From assembly GCF_964204865.1 (NCBI RefSeq), contig NC_135258.1, positions 8,733,001 through 8,797,000 of the forward strand: 64,000 nt of DNA, read 5' to 3'. Source of the stretch: Styela clava. Taxonomy: Eukaryota; Chordata; Ascidiacea; Stolidobranchia; Styelidae. A model generated the notes under the pieces. It was not told where the DNA came from, did no database searches, and saw only the letters and a program-made list of their open reading frames with translations. Made by a program: the position numbers and the translations under genes. Position 1 is the first letter of the stretch. Each line of letters starts with the position of its first letter. Shown piece by piece: positions 1 to 15,600 of this stretch.

Positions 1-135
1 CACCCTTCACCATCAAGTCCATGCTTCCAAATAAATGGCTAACTAATCCCATACCCGGCATGGACTGACACCCATACCCGACATTATCCGTTTTCCTTTC
101 CCCCGTGATAAATATGTAAATCCTTTACTATACTA
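1..135 (+). repeat. Unclassified dispersed repeat, family 6, cut by the window edge
   Basis: Shares TGGCTAACTAATCCCAT, a C-rich CCCCCG.GATAAA.ATGTAAATCC stretch and the spacing between them with 16868-17055. The rest of 136-663 is AT-rich ERC intron with no other feature seen. Confidence 0.6.
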
Positions 136-663
136 TCCTATAAATAAGTTTATGAATGGGTTGTTGCCAAATAGGCTAAATTGAATGGACTTCTTTATTT
201 TATTATATTATTTTTCAAACCTGGTTATTACTTTAATGTTACTTTCAACTTCAAATATGGCTTTGCTAAATAATATCTTAAAAGGTGATTCTTGCGGAAA
301 ATTGCGGAGTGGATTTTTGTGCAGAGCCTTGTTCATAGCAGCGTAAAAATGATGTATAAAAGTCACTATTTTAATATATTTAGTTTATATTTTTAGAGAT
401 TTTACTTCATTGTGTGACTAATTGTATCAAATAAGAAATGAATTCTCTTCACACTAGATGATTTTAATTTTATTTCAAATTATGTGGCACACTGCGTTTC
501 CATACATGTCAAGTTTGCTGTGCCTGTGTTATACTGTTCATTTCAATTCTAATCCTTGATTTTTCTATGAATAATATATAATTGCATAAGTTTATTTTTA
601 TTAATGTGATTATTCCACCCTTATCGACATAATTTGACCTTTTCAAAACTTTTCTCACGACAG

Positions 664-3600
664 ATGGAAAATCGAACAAGCGAGGAAGTGCGAGTGATTA
701 TATTCTTCAAATCCAGCAGGATAATGAAACGCTCAGACGAGAAATCGATATAAAGGTACTGTCTAATAAAGTTTGAATAATTTGATTTTTCTATGTAGAA
801 TAGGACATCCCCGTTTTCGGTCAAAAAAATTGTTAAATAATGCATGATCATGTGAAAGTCTGGGATAAAAATTAATTTAAAAAGCATATGACTCATTTCA
901 GGCAGGGTTATTTACAGAGTTTTGGGGTTTTACAGAAAATGTAGTGACATTGCAGGTTAAATCTCGGCTTCGAATCCCATGACCACAACCTCACCCAGAA
1001 TGTGATAAAACAGCTAGGTCATGCCAAACTGAATAGATTATGGTCCTTCCAAAACTAAGGTAGCCGTTTAACAGCTGCTGTGTGTCTCTGCTTATTCATT
1101 ACAAGTTTGCCTGAAGCAATATCCCAATTTCTGGCATCAACATTTTGATATTTGATAATATATTTCAATTTTCATAGAATTGGACAGATTATAAATTTTA
1201 ATCCAATTATGATAATATAGATATTTTATAAATCGAATTACATCTGTCATCACAATACCTTTTTAATCAAACATGTGTCATTGTGACTAATTTTAAACAT
1301 TTTTTTACAAATCATATTTTCATATGCCTTTCTTATATAAACCGTGTTTCATGGACAAAACATTTTACTTCTGCAACTTTATTTTTGTACAATGCCAGCT
1401 ATGTTGGTTAACAGTGGAGACACTATGACAGAGACTATAGAATTAAAGTTCAATTAGTTCAGAGATTAACCTAGAGGCGCAGACAGCCAGTCCAGGAACA
1501 TTTCGGACGTTTAAGATATACCCTTTAGAAATGTTCAATACATGTCTGAACCTATCCATCTGATTTATTACCTCTTGTGCCCTCATGAATATTTCATCAT
1601 TTGTATATTTTACTCGATGCATAGCATGCTCTATCTTAGTTAGGTTTTTCAAAATTTGACTAATAGGGAAACAGTTCTAAATAACAATTCTACATTTTAT
1701 TTTAATTCTCAGTGTGAGGTAATGTCAGAATCTCTTATCGCTGTCAGAACTGAATCATTTCCAATTTTTGTTTTAAATATTTTGTATATTTCGAAGCTAA
1801 TTCAACAAAGAACAGTCAAACATCAAAGATTTTCTAAAAAATTGGGTTGTGCACTCCATGGATGTAACTAATTAAATTGTTGCACCTGTCCATCATATTA
1901 TATATTTTTTACAAATAACATTTTTCATACTTTCACTCAGAGCAAGGCTCTGCCATATTAGAGAATTACTGAAATGTTTCTGGTTTGGCATTGGGCCTAC
2001 TCAATTTTTTTTACATCAAAGTGAAATGGTGTCAATGGGGTTTTAGCCAGAGATTGTTAACAAGCGATGCCGTCATAGTAAGGTAAAGCATTACGCTCTA
2101 TCCTCTGGACCATACATCACCCATTGAATAAACAATGTCAATATAAATATTAATGCTTTTTCTTTTGTTTTCTGAATAAGGTGTAACGTATAGTAAACAT
2201 AATTATCTTTATATTGCAGGAAAGTAAGCTACAGACAAACATGAACAGCATAAAAAACTTTTGGAGTCCCGAATTGAAAAAAGAAAGAGCTTTGAGGAAA
2301 GAAGAAAGCACGAGAGCTACTGTTCTGAGAGAACAATTTAAAAGTTCGCAGGATGAAAATCAGGTTTGTATCGTTTCATCAACCGAATTTTCATCAAAAT
2401 TAGGGGTGGAGAATTACTTTCTGAATGAACCAGTCACAATTAATATACTTGGTTACGGGACTGCAGGCTCAATATGAAACTGTGAATAAAAGCAGTTTAT
2501 TTACAAATAACTAACATAACAGCTAGTTTACCTAGTAATTTTTTCTAATCTTATGGAATGGAATTTTTTACGGTGGTCATTGCCTACCCGGTGGTTTCAT
2601 GATTTGAACCAAAGATTTTAACCTAAGATGCCGTTATACTTTTAACATTCGACTAGAGCACCCACAGATACAGTCATGGAGAGAAACAATTTTGACATTT
2701 TTTTTATTTATTGTTATATTAGAATCTTCAGCTGACTATTCAAGCACTACAAGATGAATTAAGAGCACAAAGAGATCTGAATCAATTGTTACAAGATGAC
2801 ATGTCAGGATCACATAACAGAGATTCTAATAATTTGACTTCTGGGTCATTTTCTATTGATACAAGGTGCATCCTGGATTTTTATTCTAGTGTTTTAACTA
2901 TCTTTAAACGCTTTTGAAAGCGTTCATCGCAGGGGTTGAGCAACTTTTCCCCCAAAACTGTACAGAAATGAGGATTCCATGAGAATTTACCATCGACCAC
3001 CGACTTCGGACTGACAAAAATTTGTCTTTGACTCTATACTCAAAGAGTCGTAAAAATTTCATGTTTGAATCAATCCCACTTCAGTTTTAAAAAAAGTTTT
3101 GATTACAAAACCTTGCATATGCAAGTTAACATCACTTACCGAGTTAGCATACTTATGCTTTCGAGCTCCTATGGGAACTCTTCTTCCATCACAATCGAAA
3201 GTCTTGGCGCCAATCTTGCTACAGCCACACCGACAAAGGACAACTTATTTTTATAAACTTTTTGTTCTCTTGATGCTACATTTTTATACCCTATAATATT
3301 CAGCAGTTATTCCAATTATTCCCTGAAGATTATCATTTGGTGATTAATTATTTACGCTTCCCGATATCATATCTTTCCGATCCTTTCAAGTTCGGTCTGA
3401 TAATCCTGCAACTTAATTATAGGATCCTACAAGAGGAAGTTGATAGATTAACACGAGAAAATGAACTTTTACAAAGAACAATGGAGGAAATGGAATCGAG
3501 AATAGAAGCTCAACGACAAACATTAGACGCGAGAGACGAATCTGTCAGAAAGTTACTAGAGATGTTGCAAAGCAAAGGTATCGATTTTTAAACACAATTT

Positions 3601-6600
3601 TCTCAAAGTTATGCGTATTCACTTGAAAGTAAAGGAGACTCATCTCTGAACGAAGGTATGGTGAAAAACCACCAAAAACGTGAAAAACCTCCAGAAATGT
3701 TGCAAAACGTTGCAAAAATGGTGGAAAAACCCTGGAAACCTTGCACTGAAATGCTAAAACAAACTCAAACTGTATGGATTTACAGTGGTACATTACTGTG
3801 CCTACATGCAAATGCTGATTGAGTTTGTATGGTATTGACAATTTCCATAGGCTAGTTCGGTTATCTTTTATCACTTTTTTGAAGAATTGATTAAACCTGG
3901 GATAGGAAGTGTTTGCGATGAAGCTTACTCATAATAAATCAATATACAACTGGTAAGAACTAGCAAAAATTTTTAGTTTTACTGACATTTCGAATGTATA
4001 GATAGAGTGTAGACAGTGGCTCCCAATGTTTCCAGTGCTGTGTGGGCCGTTCTAAAAATGTGCCCCAAAGTTATGCCCCCTTCAAATAAAACAAATTGGC
4101 TGTCTCAATTACGAATAATTTTTTGCATAAAAACTGCACGCTTAGCTTCCTAGAGTTCCACTTTTTTTCTAATGCACTCCAGTGACTGGTACTTTCATTT
4201 TGCTATTTCGTTTTCATCTTATGCATGCAAAGCTTGTGAACCCTTGGCTGGGAAGCACTGGTATAGACAGACTGCAAAAAGATTGTCTGTTCAAAATGTT
4301 GTGCAGAATAGCTACTGGCCTATGAACTTGTTGCAATTAACTTGTGAAAACAATGAAAAATTTTATTTAATCCAATGGTCTGCTTTTACCCAAGAATTTT
4401 TGTTTGATTTTCAGCAATATCGCAGCAAGATGAGGATGCTAGTGAAACCGATTCATTAAGAATGCAATTGGTTGAAGCTGAAGCAAGACAAGCTCAACTT
4501 GATTCTTTAATTATGGAAAGAAATTGTGAAATCAGTCAGTTGAAAAAGGTATTTATTGCTTCAGTTTTTTTCGCTGCAACTGTCGAGTGTGAGTTTTTCC
4601 ATCTTGTTTATTGTGACATTGCATTTTTATTTTACTTGACCAAGATTCAAGAGTAAAGGTAGGAACCGCTGTTGAATTTTATTGTGTTGCAACTGTTGAT
4701 ATATCGATTCACTGAAACAGTTGATTGAATTTCGCAAATTTTGGCGAGTTCATTATTTTTGCATTCGTACATGTTCATTCTGATCGAGACTCTCCAGCAG
4801 ACGCTAATAAGTAACTGGATATCATTATTATTGCCTATCAAATGATTACATTCAACCCAATCTTCCAATGGGCATGAAATTTCCTAAAATTTTGTGGCTT
4901 GTTTTGGATTCGATTTATCTACTTCATGAACTTTCTATTATTTAGCGCTTGTTCATACCAAAAATTACGGATTCTGTTTTTTCACACATCAATCAGAGTC
5001 AGATGCTATTGACTCTAATATCTTCTTCATAAATCATAAAATCAAGAATCGTGACCATTTGCATTACATGAATTACCGGTACCCTTCCATTTGTTACCCT
5101 TGTTGATACGCATTGCATGGTTAGGTCAAATTTTGGGTACTTCCGAAATATGTGAACCAAGATGGCAGACACTGGACCGTAGTATGTGTACCAGGTTAGG
5201 GTTAGGCCATAATTTGATTCCAATTTTCCTTATTTTAGTTTTATTATGAGTTCGGGGACTAGCCAAGTGACTCCGTAAGTTTTAGAGCCGGAAATTATGG
5301 CCCAACGCTAACCTGGTACACATACTACGTTCCGGTGATCGCCATCTTGGTGCACATACTTCTTGAGTACCCATTAATCTTAGTTAATGTCAGGCAATTT
5401 GACAACAGTTGCATGCTTGAAAGGAGTGAAAACTATTATCATTTTCATCACAATCATTACATTTCAGAATATATCAAACAGTCCTGTGATACCAGATAAC
5501 ATCCCTAAGATCCAATCATTGCAAGCAATCATAAGTATGAAGGTATGTCATTGCATTGTTATTATTATCCATCAAATTTTGTTTTAAATTTCACATGATA
5601 GTGAGGGATGCCACGAGCAGATATAGGCTACATTTTGTACTGTCTGTTGAGCGATTTCAAAGGGTAGAATTCTGTTTCCATTGTGTGCAGGCATGCATAA
5701 GACCAGAAATATCTTATTTCTACCTTTTACTGTACGGACTGCTATTTATTAAGTTGTTAGGATTGGATGTTCAAATTTATTCTCGGGATGATGAAAGCCT
5801 ATAAGAGACTTAATCATATGGTGAACCACGGCCTCCCATCCGGTTACCAGGTCATGTTGGGTATGGGAACAGTTTACCTGTTATTTCAGATACACGGACT
5901 GGATTGGAGATGAAGATCTAACCTACAAGCCACATTCTATAAACTATCCTGTGACCGTGATAAGTCCATAAATTATCTTGCACATAATTATCATCAACAG
6001 GATTTGAACCTGTGCATCTGCCCAGGGTAATTAGAGCTACAATGGCCAGTATGTTTTCAATACTTAGCTCAATTCATGGACCATGCAGTACTTGGACCCT
6101 ATCAAGACTTCGTGGTAGGTAGGTGATATTTTTGCACCACGGTGGTGAATATAAGCAAGCCTGTTAGACGGGAAAGGGGCATAAATACAAGACCTTGAAT
6201 TTACCTCTTTTTTAATAACTCGTTGTAATCTTGTGCAATTTGTAGGATGGAAAGTTGGCAATTCTTGAAAGAGATCTGAATCAACTGGAAGAAGAAATGG
6301 CTCAAATGAAACGAGAAGGTTGTGTGTCAAGTGAGGAAAGACAAGAAGAACTAAAACAACTTGAAGTTTATAAAAGTCATTCCGCATTTATGAAGTCCAA
6401 GGTACGCCATGCATAACTGTAAAGAACAGTTGTTCCCCCCTGTTCTTCTATAAATAATATTGGGTCTTGCTTTTAAAAAATTAAATCAAATTTTTAATTT
6501 TTCGATGAAATATACACTAAAATATTGAATTTATGCCTTGTTCCGAGTATTCAATATAAAGGATAAATGTAAATGGTCGAAGTTGTTATTTCTAAAATTG

Positions 6601-9600
6601 AACCATTATCAAAATTTCCTTCCCTTGAGGTTAGTCAGTCAAAAGACACAAATATATAACAATCTGAACTTAATGTCGTTATTTTTAAAAGCGGTTTTCA
6701 CAAAATGAATTTCATTCATAATTATGTCTATTTTGTCATCTCACTAAGTATTTTGTCCTGTATATGTGATAAGCTGGGTTCTATATATAATAGATATATT
6801 AATAATTTAACGATGAGGTATTGGAACGATGATACAATAAAGTGCACAATGCTGTATGCTTATCTATAGGCATTAGACTTGTCTTTTCTTATGCAGAATA
6901 TCAGAAATAGCTAGAGCCTTTTCGGAATTTACGGATGGTATATGTCATTCATCTTATTCTGTATATGTCAGAAAATAACGGACTTAAATTGAGTTTTAGA
7001 TTTGTCATTTCAGCTTCTGTATTTTAGGTTTAGAAAAGTTTTTTTTATGAATAGTATTCAGACTACTACATAGTATTTTTTATTGAAAATCGACATGGGA
7101 TTCACTACTATTAGAGTTTGACTTGGGATCTTTGTATACTGTAAATTCAATGTATATTTCAATCAATATTAGGTATCAATTTTCTAATGTCTAATGTTTA
7201 GAACTATAAAATTTTTTGTAAAATTTGACATTACATTTGCCTCTACTGTAATATGTAAAAATACTAGTACTATTGAAAATGAGGTACCGGTAATTTGAAT
7301 ATAAGTTTGAAAAAACTTAAAATTATGCCGATTCCGAAAGTTATTTTGAATTTTTATTGGTGGCTGTTTTTATTATCGTACTGACATGAATTGGTTCAAG
7401 TCTTGTACAAATCAGTATTCACTAACACGCTATTGTACATTATAACTACTGGTACCTGATATCTATTGGCATTTGAGTGGTCGTTTGTAAACTTGGACTG
7501 AATACATTCACGCTGGTTTCGAAATTCTTATATATATTATACATGATCTCTGTATTTTCAGATTGAACAATTAAAATGCGAACTTCAGAAGAAAGATACG
7601 ATGTTAGTTACAATGCAAACCAAACTTGATACATTAAACAACCAACAGTCGGATAGCAGACAACACATTGATGTACTGAAAGAATCATTAGCAGCAAAAG
7701 AACAACGGGCTGCAATACTGCAAGCTGAGGTCAGCATTCTAAATTTTTAGTTTCAAATATTTTTTATACAAAAATTTCGATGCAATTTTAAGCGATATCG
7801 CAAGCTTTCGACTAAATTGAAAATGTTGCTAATAAAAGAGTTGCAATTGATGATCGATGTGGTGCGATATCTAGTGGTACAACTATTAGATTCACTATGT
7901 TGGCTTCGTAGATAACTCATCTCGCATTCAAATCCCATGCACACCACCCCACCCGGGGTAGGCAAATCTGAACACAGGGAACAGGAAAGTATCTGGGCCT
8001 CCCAAATATAGTAACTTCATATATGTTGTTAAATATTACCTGCTACTCGTACCATGTTTTGTTGGATAGAAATGTGTGACCGAGCGTTATATAAAAAAAT
8101 TGAAAAAAAAAAGATTCTGAAAAACAGTTTGTTTCTAATGTTTCTAATTTCGTTTTACCTTCCCTCAATCAATCAGTCAGCATTGTACAATGTTGATAAA
8201 ATTATCTTCAAAAATTTCTTTGCCCATTTGTATTTCGGTGCTCCAGAAGTGTAGGCTATGTCCCAATACGGAGGTTTTAATTTTGTTTGCCTATTTTACA
8301 TCAAGTTGTGTAAAGGGACGGAAGCCTATGGGCAGGGGGTAGGTATATTCACTTGGCTAACACAGACAATCTTCGAACATTGTGATAGAACTAAAATAAA
8401 GAATGAAATTATCCTAATTCTAACCTGGTACACCTACTACGGGAGTAGTATTTCCATGTAAAACTGATAGGTTTCAATTTGACACATTATTAAATGTTGG
8501 ATACAACCCAAACATTTTATTCTCAAGTAGTCATATATTTTTCTTCAATGTTTTTTGGCAAACTCTTACCTGTCAAACCTTACCTCAGATGTCTGACTAA
8601 CAAAGTAGTTGAACTTCCGCCAATATCGTTTTCTTCTGTATTACTTTATGCAAATTATTCGACATTTTACATTCTAATTGGATTTAAAATCGTTTCTAAA
8701 GATTGTTTCATAATTTTTCTTTGTTGTTTAATGTTCTGTGGTCAGGGATCTGGATTTGATCATAGTAAAATGTAAATTGATTCCTTATAAGTTCTTAAGA
8801 GCAATTACCAGTCTGTCTGTTACTGTAACTTAAGCATCAAAATATTGTCGACCCATTGATCCACATTTTCTTTTTGAACTTGTTATGATTATACATTGTT
8901 ATAATATTAAATGCTCCCCGGTTCAAACCAAGGACATATCGAATATTCTCATCGATTCAGAATTAATTATATTCAATATTTTGAATTCTTGATTTTATGA
9001 ATAACTTAGAATAGTTCCATTCGAAAAAATTATTATTTAAAACAATTGAAGTTTTGCAGTATTAACAAAAATGCCTTTAATATATTTATAGAAACTACAT
9101 GAAATAGAGAACGTGTCATTGTTCATCTTAACTTCCAGCATTTTAAAATTCGAACACTGACATGTATGTGTTCTATGCTAAATGTGAACTAGGATTTATT
9201 CAATATTTCATATTTAAAAAGTTTCATTTTAAGATCTATTGGGATTATTGGGAAGAGTAGAGTCATTTATTCGGTTTTTCCTGGTTTAAACTGATATCAA
9301 AATCAACCGTCACCCCTGTTAGCGACTAATTCGACCCCAAAATTTTTTCAGGTTGATTCACTGCGGACCAGACTAGAAGAAAAACAACAAATTCTCGACA
9401 GAAAACAAGAACAATTAACGGTGATGCAGGAAGAGAGAAGTAGTAGTGGGAGTGAGGTTGCTCATCTACAAGATACTTTGGAAGTTAAAGACAGAAAGAT
9501 CACCGTTTTACATAGAAAGGTTGGTGTAATACTTCCGAATTCTTTGTGTATTAGTGTCTGATTATCTAGATCAGTGTTCTCAATTTTTCATTATTCGCCT

Positions 9601-12600
9601 TCCTTGGCCTCTCAATATTTGTGACTCCCTGCTCTTCTGCATTTCCATCAATCTTTTTGTGCTGCACATTTCAATAATAAAAAAAACGATAAATGAGAGC
9701 AAACAAGAAATGTGTTACAGTCAATAAATTTAGAAATCACAGTCAATCTACTTTCAAGTAATATAGGTATTTCAATTGGAACCTAGTGAAGGCCTTTCTT
9801 TGTGACCTCAGACTGTACTTGGCCATGGCGTCCAGTATCCAAATAATACTAATATCTATGAATTTATGTTTGCTCAAATATGGGCTGATGTTGAAATGCA
9901 TTACAAAGATTTGGCCAATCAAGATCTAATAATCAGTAAAGGTGATTTGCAAAAGAATATAGAGCAATTTTTTTCTTTTTTTTTAATTGGCATTTGTCCC
10001 AAAATGGTGAAATAAAACATGCACTATTTTTGAGAAAAGGACATAAAGGTTGAATGTGAATTTTCTTCTAAACCATAATTGATGAGTCTGTTATGTGACA
10101 ATAGGAAATCAATATCAGGTGTTTATTGGCAATATTATAATAATTAATAGATTAGATTGGTTTAATCAGGAGATTATTGGAATGGGGAATTACTTTATCA
10201 TCCACATACAGCCCGCCAGCCAGTTTTCTGTGGCTCGCACTGTAAATAAGTTTGTAAGCAGACTTCTTAAATTTTTAGTAATTTTTAAAGGCTATAATAT
10301 ATTTCGTGATTTCGTGATTGCGATTGTTCCGGCCATCTACATCCAAATGTCGGTTCTCCTTATTAGGCATGTATCAATCTATTTTTTCCCATTCCTCACC
10401 GAACTGTGCGTTCTATTCGACAAACTCGAAAACTCCAGGTTATTTTTATTCCGTTGTATCTTTTCTATTAACTTTCATGTTGGCCTCGATTGTTGGTTGA
10501 TATATTAGTTTGGTGGAGATGTTTGCGGCCCGCAATGAATTTTTCAATGTGAAAGTGAATGTGGCCCGTGACACTAAAAGGTTGGGCAGGTCTAGTCCAT
10601 TTGAATATTCAACACTATCTAGTTTTAAATTTCTTCTTCCTGATTTCAATTTCATCGTTAACATGAAACGAGTCATTTGATATTAACGCTAATATTATGT
10701 CACGTTCACTATAATGATTGATGCCTATTGCTTTCTGTATCCTGTATAGACGTAGTATTGACGTGTATAACATCCTGATGACGTATGTTTTGGAGAAACA
10801 TTTCTCAGTGTGAATTTAGAGTATGAATTCCGTAGATAACCTTTGCATTTGATGCCAACTTCAGGTATTCAAAATAATGATATTAGAAAAAATATTTCCT
10901 TCAAGAATATTCCTTATTGAATTTCGAATCAATGGTTGATTGGTATAATCTGCCTGCATAGAAGCTATGGTTGTCCACATCTGATTATTCGATATTCTTC
11001 AGCAATAAATTTTGATTCAAATATTTTGAATTGACGACATTTTTTAATGCAAAAAAAGCCAGAGAATGAAGGAATTACAATTTCAGACCATAAATGGCAT
11101 TTTTTTTTATAAAAAAAAATTTTCGATCATCAGATTTCTCCAAAAAATATATTTATTTAATGGCTTCAATTCAAATTTTAATTTTTCTAGTCCATAAAAG
11201 TAGATCAGTTTGAGATTTATTAAATTTCAATATTCACTGAGATTAAAATCAACCCTTCACTGTACCACTTTCACTGTTCATGATTTGCGAAGCATTTTAG
11301 TCGTAATAGATTTTTAACTCGACCTTTGGTAGCCTTTTAAAAGCTATCTTTGTGAAATAGTACCAACCATTTGCGCAGATCTCAACATTGTCACTTTTTT
11401 ATAAATGAATACGTGACTCTGTATACTTATAAATAAATAATATATATTCCTAACTAAGCCAATTAACGGACATGTAAGGTAGGGAGAATTGAACAGGAAC
11501 TAGTTTGTGAATAAATTGGCATAATGAGAACTGGCTGGCAAGTATCTGGTATATACAAGCATCCGTAATACATGTGCTAGTATTCTCGGAAAATTCAAAT
11601 TTGTAGGTAGTATAAGATTAATAGGCTTCCAGTTATTTTCCAACTTTGGAACTGAACATTTTATTGAAAAAAATACAAAAAAAAAAAAAATCTGAACCCA
11701 CTGCCAAAATATATTATCAAAATGATGAGTCATTGCCATAAAGTCTAGGTGTGAAAAATCCAGATGAAGGCAATTAATGAATGGTCTAACAAAACAGTGA
11801 CTATTTAACTCATAACTTTGTTATGTGAGAACTTTGAGTTTGAAAATTCAAAAACCTGGAGTTGGATTGTATACAACTGTATACATAAGTGAATCTCATT
11901 TCTGTCTCCCCTAATTTTTTAAATGTTCATGGCACTCTGGTATTATATTGTGTTCCTATATTTGATTACACCCTTCAAGTCTTTGAGAATTGATATTCAC
12001 TAGTTCAGATTTAGGAATACATATACTAATACTCAAAAAGTTATCTATTGTAGAGTCTAGTGAATATCAAGCCTAATGATTTTTATTTGTTTAACATTGT
12101 ATTATTTTACGCATAGTCGTGTTCTACTATTACGCTTCATTGTGCGCAAATTTGACGCAAACTAATTACTCTTACCATATTGGCACGATTACGTACAGAC
12201 GTGATCATGTATTATTATATTTTGATACGTTTCTACGCAATATTTGCATATCTAATCACATAGTGATTTTTATACTTTTTTACACATATATTTTTGGACA
12301 AGCATTATGTGGCTGGCTGAATACGTTACAAGTCAGTCATGCTTGTTCTATTTATTAAGAAATTTTTGAATACGAACATGATTGCAGGTAGAAATTGGTA
12401 TTTTTTGAGTATATTTTTGGTTATGCATACTCAAATAAGCAAATAATTTCTTCCATTAATTTAGTGTTATTTACCTATATGTACCTTCATTAATAATATT
12501 ATCTGAAATATGAATATTTTATATTTAAACCTGACGCAACATTATTTAGTGCAAGTCTAAATAACTAAACTGCAATGGTCATTTTGTGAGCAAAATTGTG

Positions 12601-15600
12601 TTTGAACATTCAAAATAAATTTTGTGAATTTTTTTCAGTCCAAGAATATACTCAAATGCTAAGTTTTCATGCCGTGATACTTCCCATATGAATATTATAA
12701 AGCAACATTTCAATATTCAATATGTGCAAAATAACTTTTATATTTTTATTTAAAAAAAAATGACGCATGCGAGCAGCTTTGGATCGCGACCTTCGAATTG
12801 GGGAACACCATGTTAGCTCATTTTACTTAGTAGTTGGGTCGGACTATGCTTATGGTATGTCTATTCATAAAATACTCGAGCCCTAACTGGTTGATCATGT
12901 CTACTGTCTTAATGTGTAATGAATCGGACATGTTGTCTTTAAATATTACCCAATTTCCAGTATTTTGCCTTTTTTATGTTTGTAATATGTTTGCTAACAT
13001 TATTAAAAAAAAAGCAAAAAATAATTTATTCCCATTCATGAAATTTTATTTGCATTTTTGTGGAAATTGTACTTTCAATTCTGAAACTATAATAATACTA
13101 TTTATTAAATTAGTTCAGGTCAGTTAATTAGTGATTAGTTAAGAATTTAAGTAATATTTAAATGACTGTAAATATTAATATGTCTATCGTACAGAAGTTT
13201 TTAATCTGTGCTGATTGCTTCCTGTCTCGTCAACATAAACCAGTATCTAATTTCCGTATATCTTTTCAAATTTTTTGGCGTGATTCGGAAATATGATATG
13301 TGGTACAGACCAATATAATGAATGTATGTCTCTCGAGATCATTTTTTATATTCAATTGTTTGATCATAATGTCACTATTCTAAAAATACATATCAGCGGC
13401 TAGTCGTGATCATAGACAAAATTAATCTGTCCGAGATGCATGCTTTTTGACATATAATGACACATTTAAGTTCAATATAAATTGGAAAACACCCAAATTT
13501 TTGAGAAGAAGATATTTTTTATATTTGACCTGATGTGGTATTATGTATGATCAAGCGTGAAATAGTGATACATTGTGCTTCCTAATTCTATTTATTTATA
13601 CCCCATGTTTGATTGGATTTAATATATCATGTGACCAAAGGACCAATATAGCACAGTTTGGCCTCCTTCGAAGTCGAGACTGTCGCTGCGTTAACGTTCG
13701 ACGGAAATTCTTTGAGTGTTCTGTAGTATCATTAGTTTTGATGGATGATGACATCACATGGCTTGTTTCACTGAATTATTAGAATTTCTCGTTCTTTTTT
13801 TTTTTTGATCGGTCGGGTCATATATAAGAACCGTTTAGTTGCGGTGTCGGGTATTTAGTGTCTATTCAATTTGCTGGTGATACAAGATTGTGTGATATTT
13901 ATTGACTTGAGAATTCTGTAGTTTTTGTTATTTATTTTATTTATTGGAATCATTTTTTGGAAAATACAATTTGAAAATATGCCGTTCGTTCTAAAAGTTA
14001 AGAAAAGGGTTAGTATGTTGATAATTACTATACTATTTTAGTTTATTTTCCTATTTTGCACCATAGAATATGTTTAAAAACATATTTTTGTTTTTGTTCA
14101 GATTGAAAGCCTGGCAGAAGTTGTTCGAGAGAAAGACAAGCAACTCGATGTCATAAAAGATCGACTTATTTCTTTGCAGCAAGACTCGAGTACGAGCGAT
14201 TCCGCACTTAATACTATGGAGGAAGCGTTGACTGAAAAGGTATACGGTTATTAGATGAAATATAATTGACAGATTGGATTTTTTTTTAATTGAGTTGCAT
14301 GTTAAGGTATATAGATAGTTAGGGCGAGTGTAAGATGGTATTCTTATCTGCTATATGCATTTGAAAGTTAGGAATGATGCAATATCATAATTATGAATAT
14401 ATATTAATTATATATCGGTAAATATCTGTGGTTACTTACTTGTACAAGGCCTATTATATATGGCCGTGGGACGCAATGAATATTTCCTTTGTGAGGAACA
14501 TAATTTCAATATAAACTTGGTGTATAAAAGCACCACCACGTTTGTAACTTTGTTCAAAGATGAGTGACTATTATAAATATTTGTCAGGTAGCCTTGTACA
14601 TTAAATTTGAGAAATACAGTAACATATTAAACTAAATTAGGTGAGCTAAAGCCAAATGGAAAATGTGAATAAAATCTTATTATGTTATTGCTGTCATCAG
14701 TCTTAGTTCAGTTAAATTAGGCTAAAATTCTTGATTTTGTACTTTACCAAATTCAAGAATCCCTTTATTCTTTTAGGAGAAAATCATCACTAGGCTTCGA
14801 GCGGAATTAGAAAATGGTGAAGATAAATGGAGAGAGGATTCTGATAGATTTGAAAGCGAGAGAAAATCATTCGAAATTTCATGCGAATCACTGAAGCAAG
14901 AATTATCTGAGAAAGAGGTAATATCTGTTTGCTTTTAGCATGATGACTGACCAGGGCTGTGAAGTCAAAAAAATTGAATCAGACTTTATAATTGACTTTA
15001 TAATTAAACCTACCTTATTCTCTCAATAATGCTGGGAAAAATTAATACTTTTTTGAAGTAAATTGCGAATTTTATTATCACCATGGAAATTTGGAATTCC
15101 TACCCCAGACTAGAGACAGTTTGAAAATTTGACCCCGAGTGCCAATTCGACTCCATATCCCTGGGATAAATCCAGAGTTGTGATGAATAGGGGTCCTTAA
15201 AAATGTATAAAATAATGTTAGAAATAATCACATTCAAATAAACAAATTTGTTTATTTTTAAGGATTGGAACTGTTTATTATGACATCTTAACTGCGTAAA
15301 AATGGATCCAATTTCTTATTCAAATTAATTTTTAAGAAGATTTATGAATTAGAAATACATTTGGCCAGAGATAAGTTTCATGTTATTACATGGCCGTCTT
15401 TGGAAATTTGTATTAATATTTCTGTTCTTCTGACTTTTATGTTGGACTGTCAAAATATTGATCGTTGGTATGCCAATATGATTTTGAATATTTACCTTTT
15501 GAAAATTTAAAGATAGGTTCCAAATTATTGCATTTAAAATGCTTCATCCTAATCGTGTACATGTTTATTCATTAAATAGCATTTTCTTGAAGAAAAGTTA

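Noticed and set aside
10095..10508. Long open frame of 137 codons in an ERC intron
   Set aside because: Composition is AT-rich with no recognisable domain, and it lies inside an intron of a confirmed gene. Such frames are expected in AT-rich DNA.
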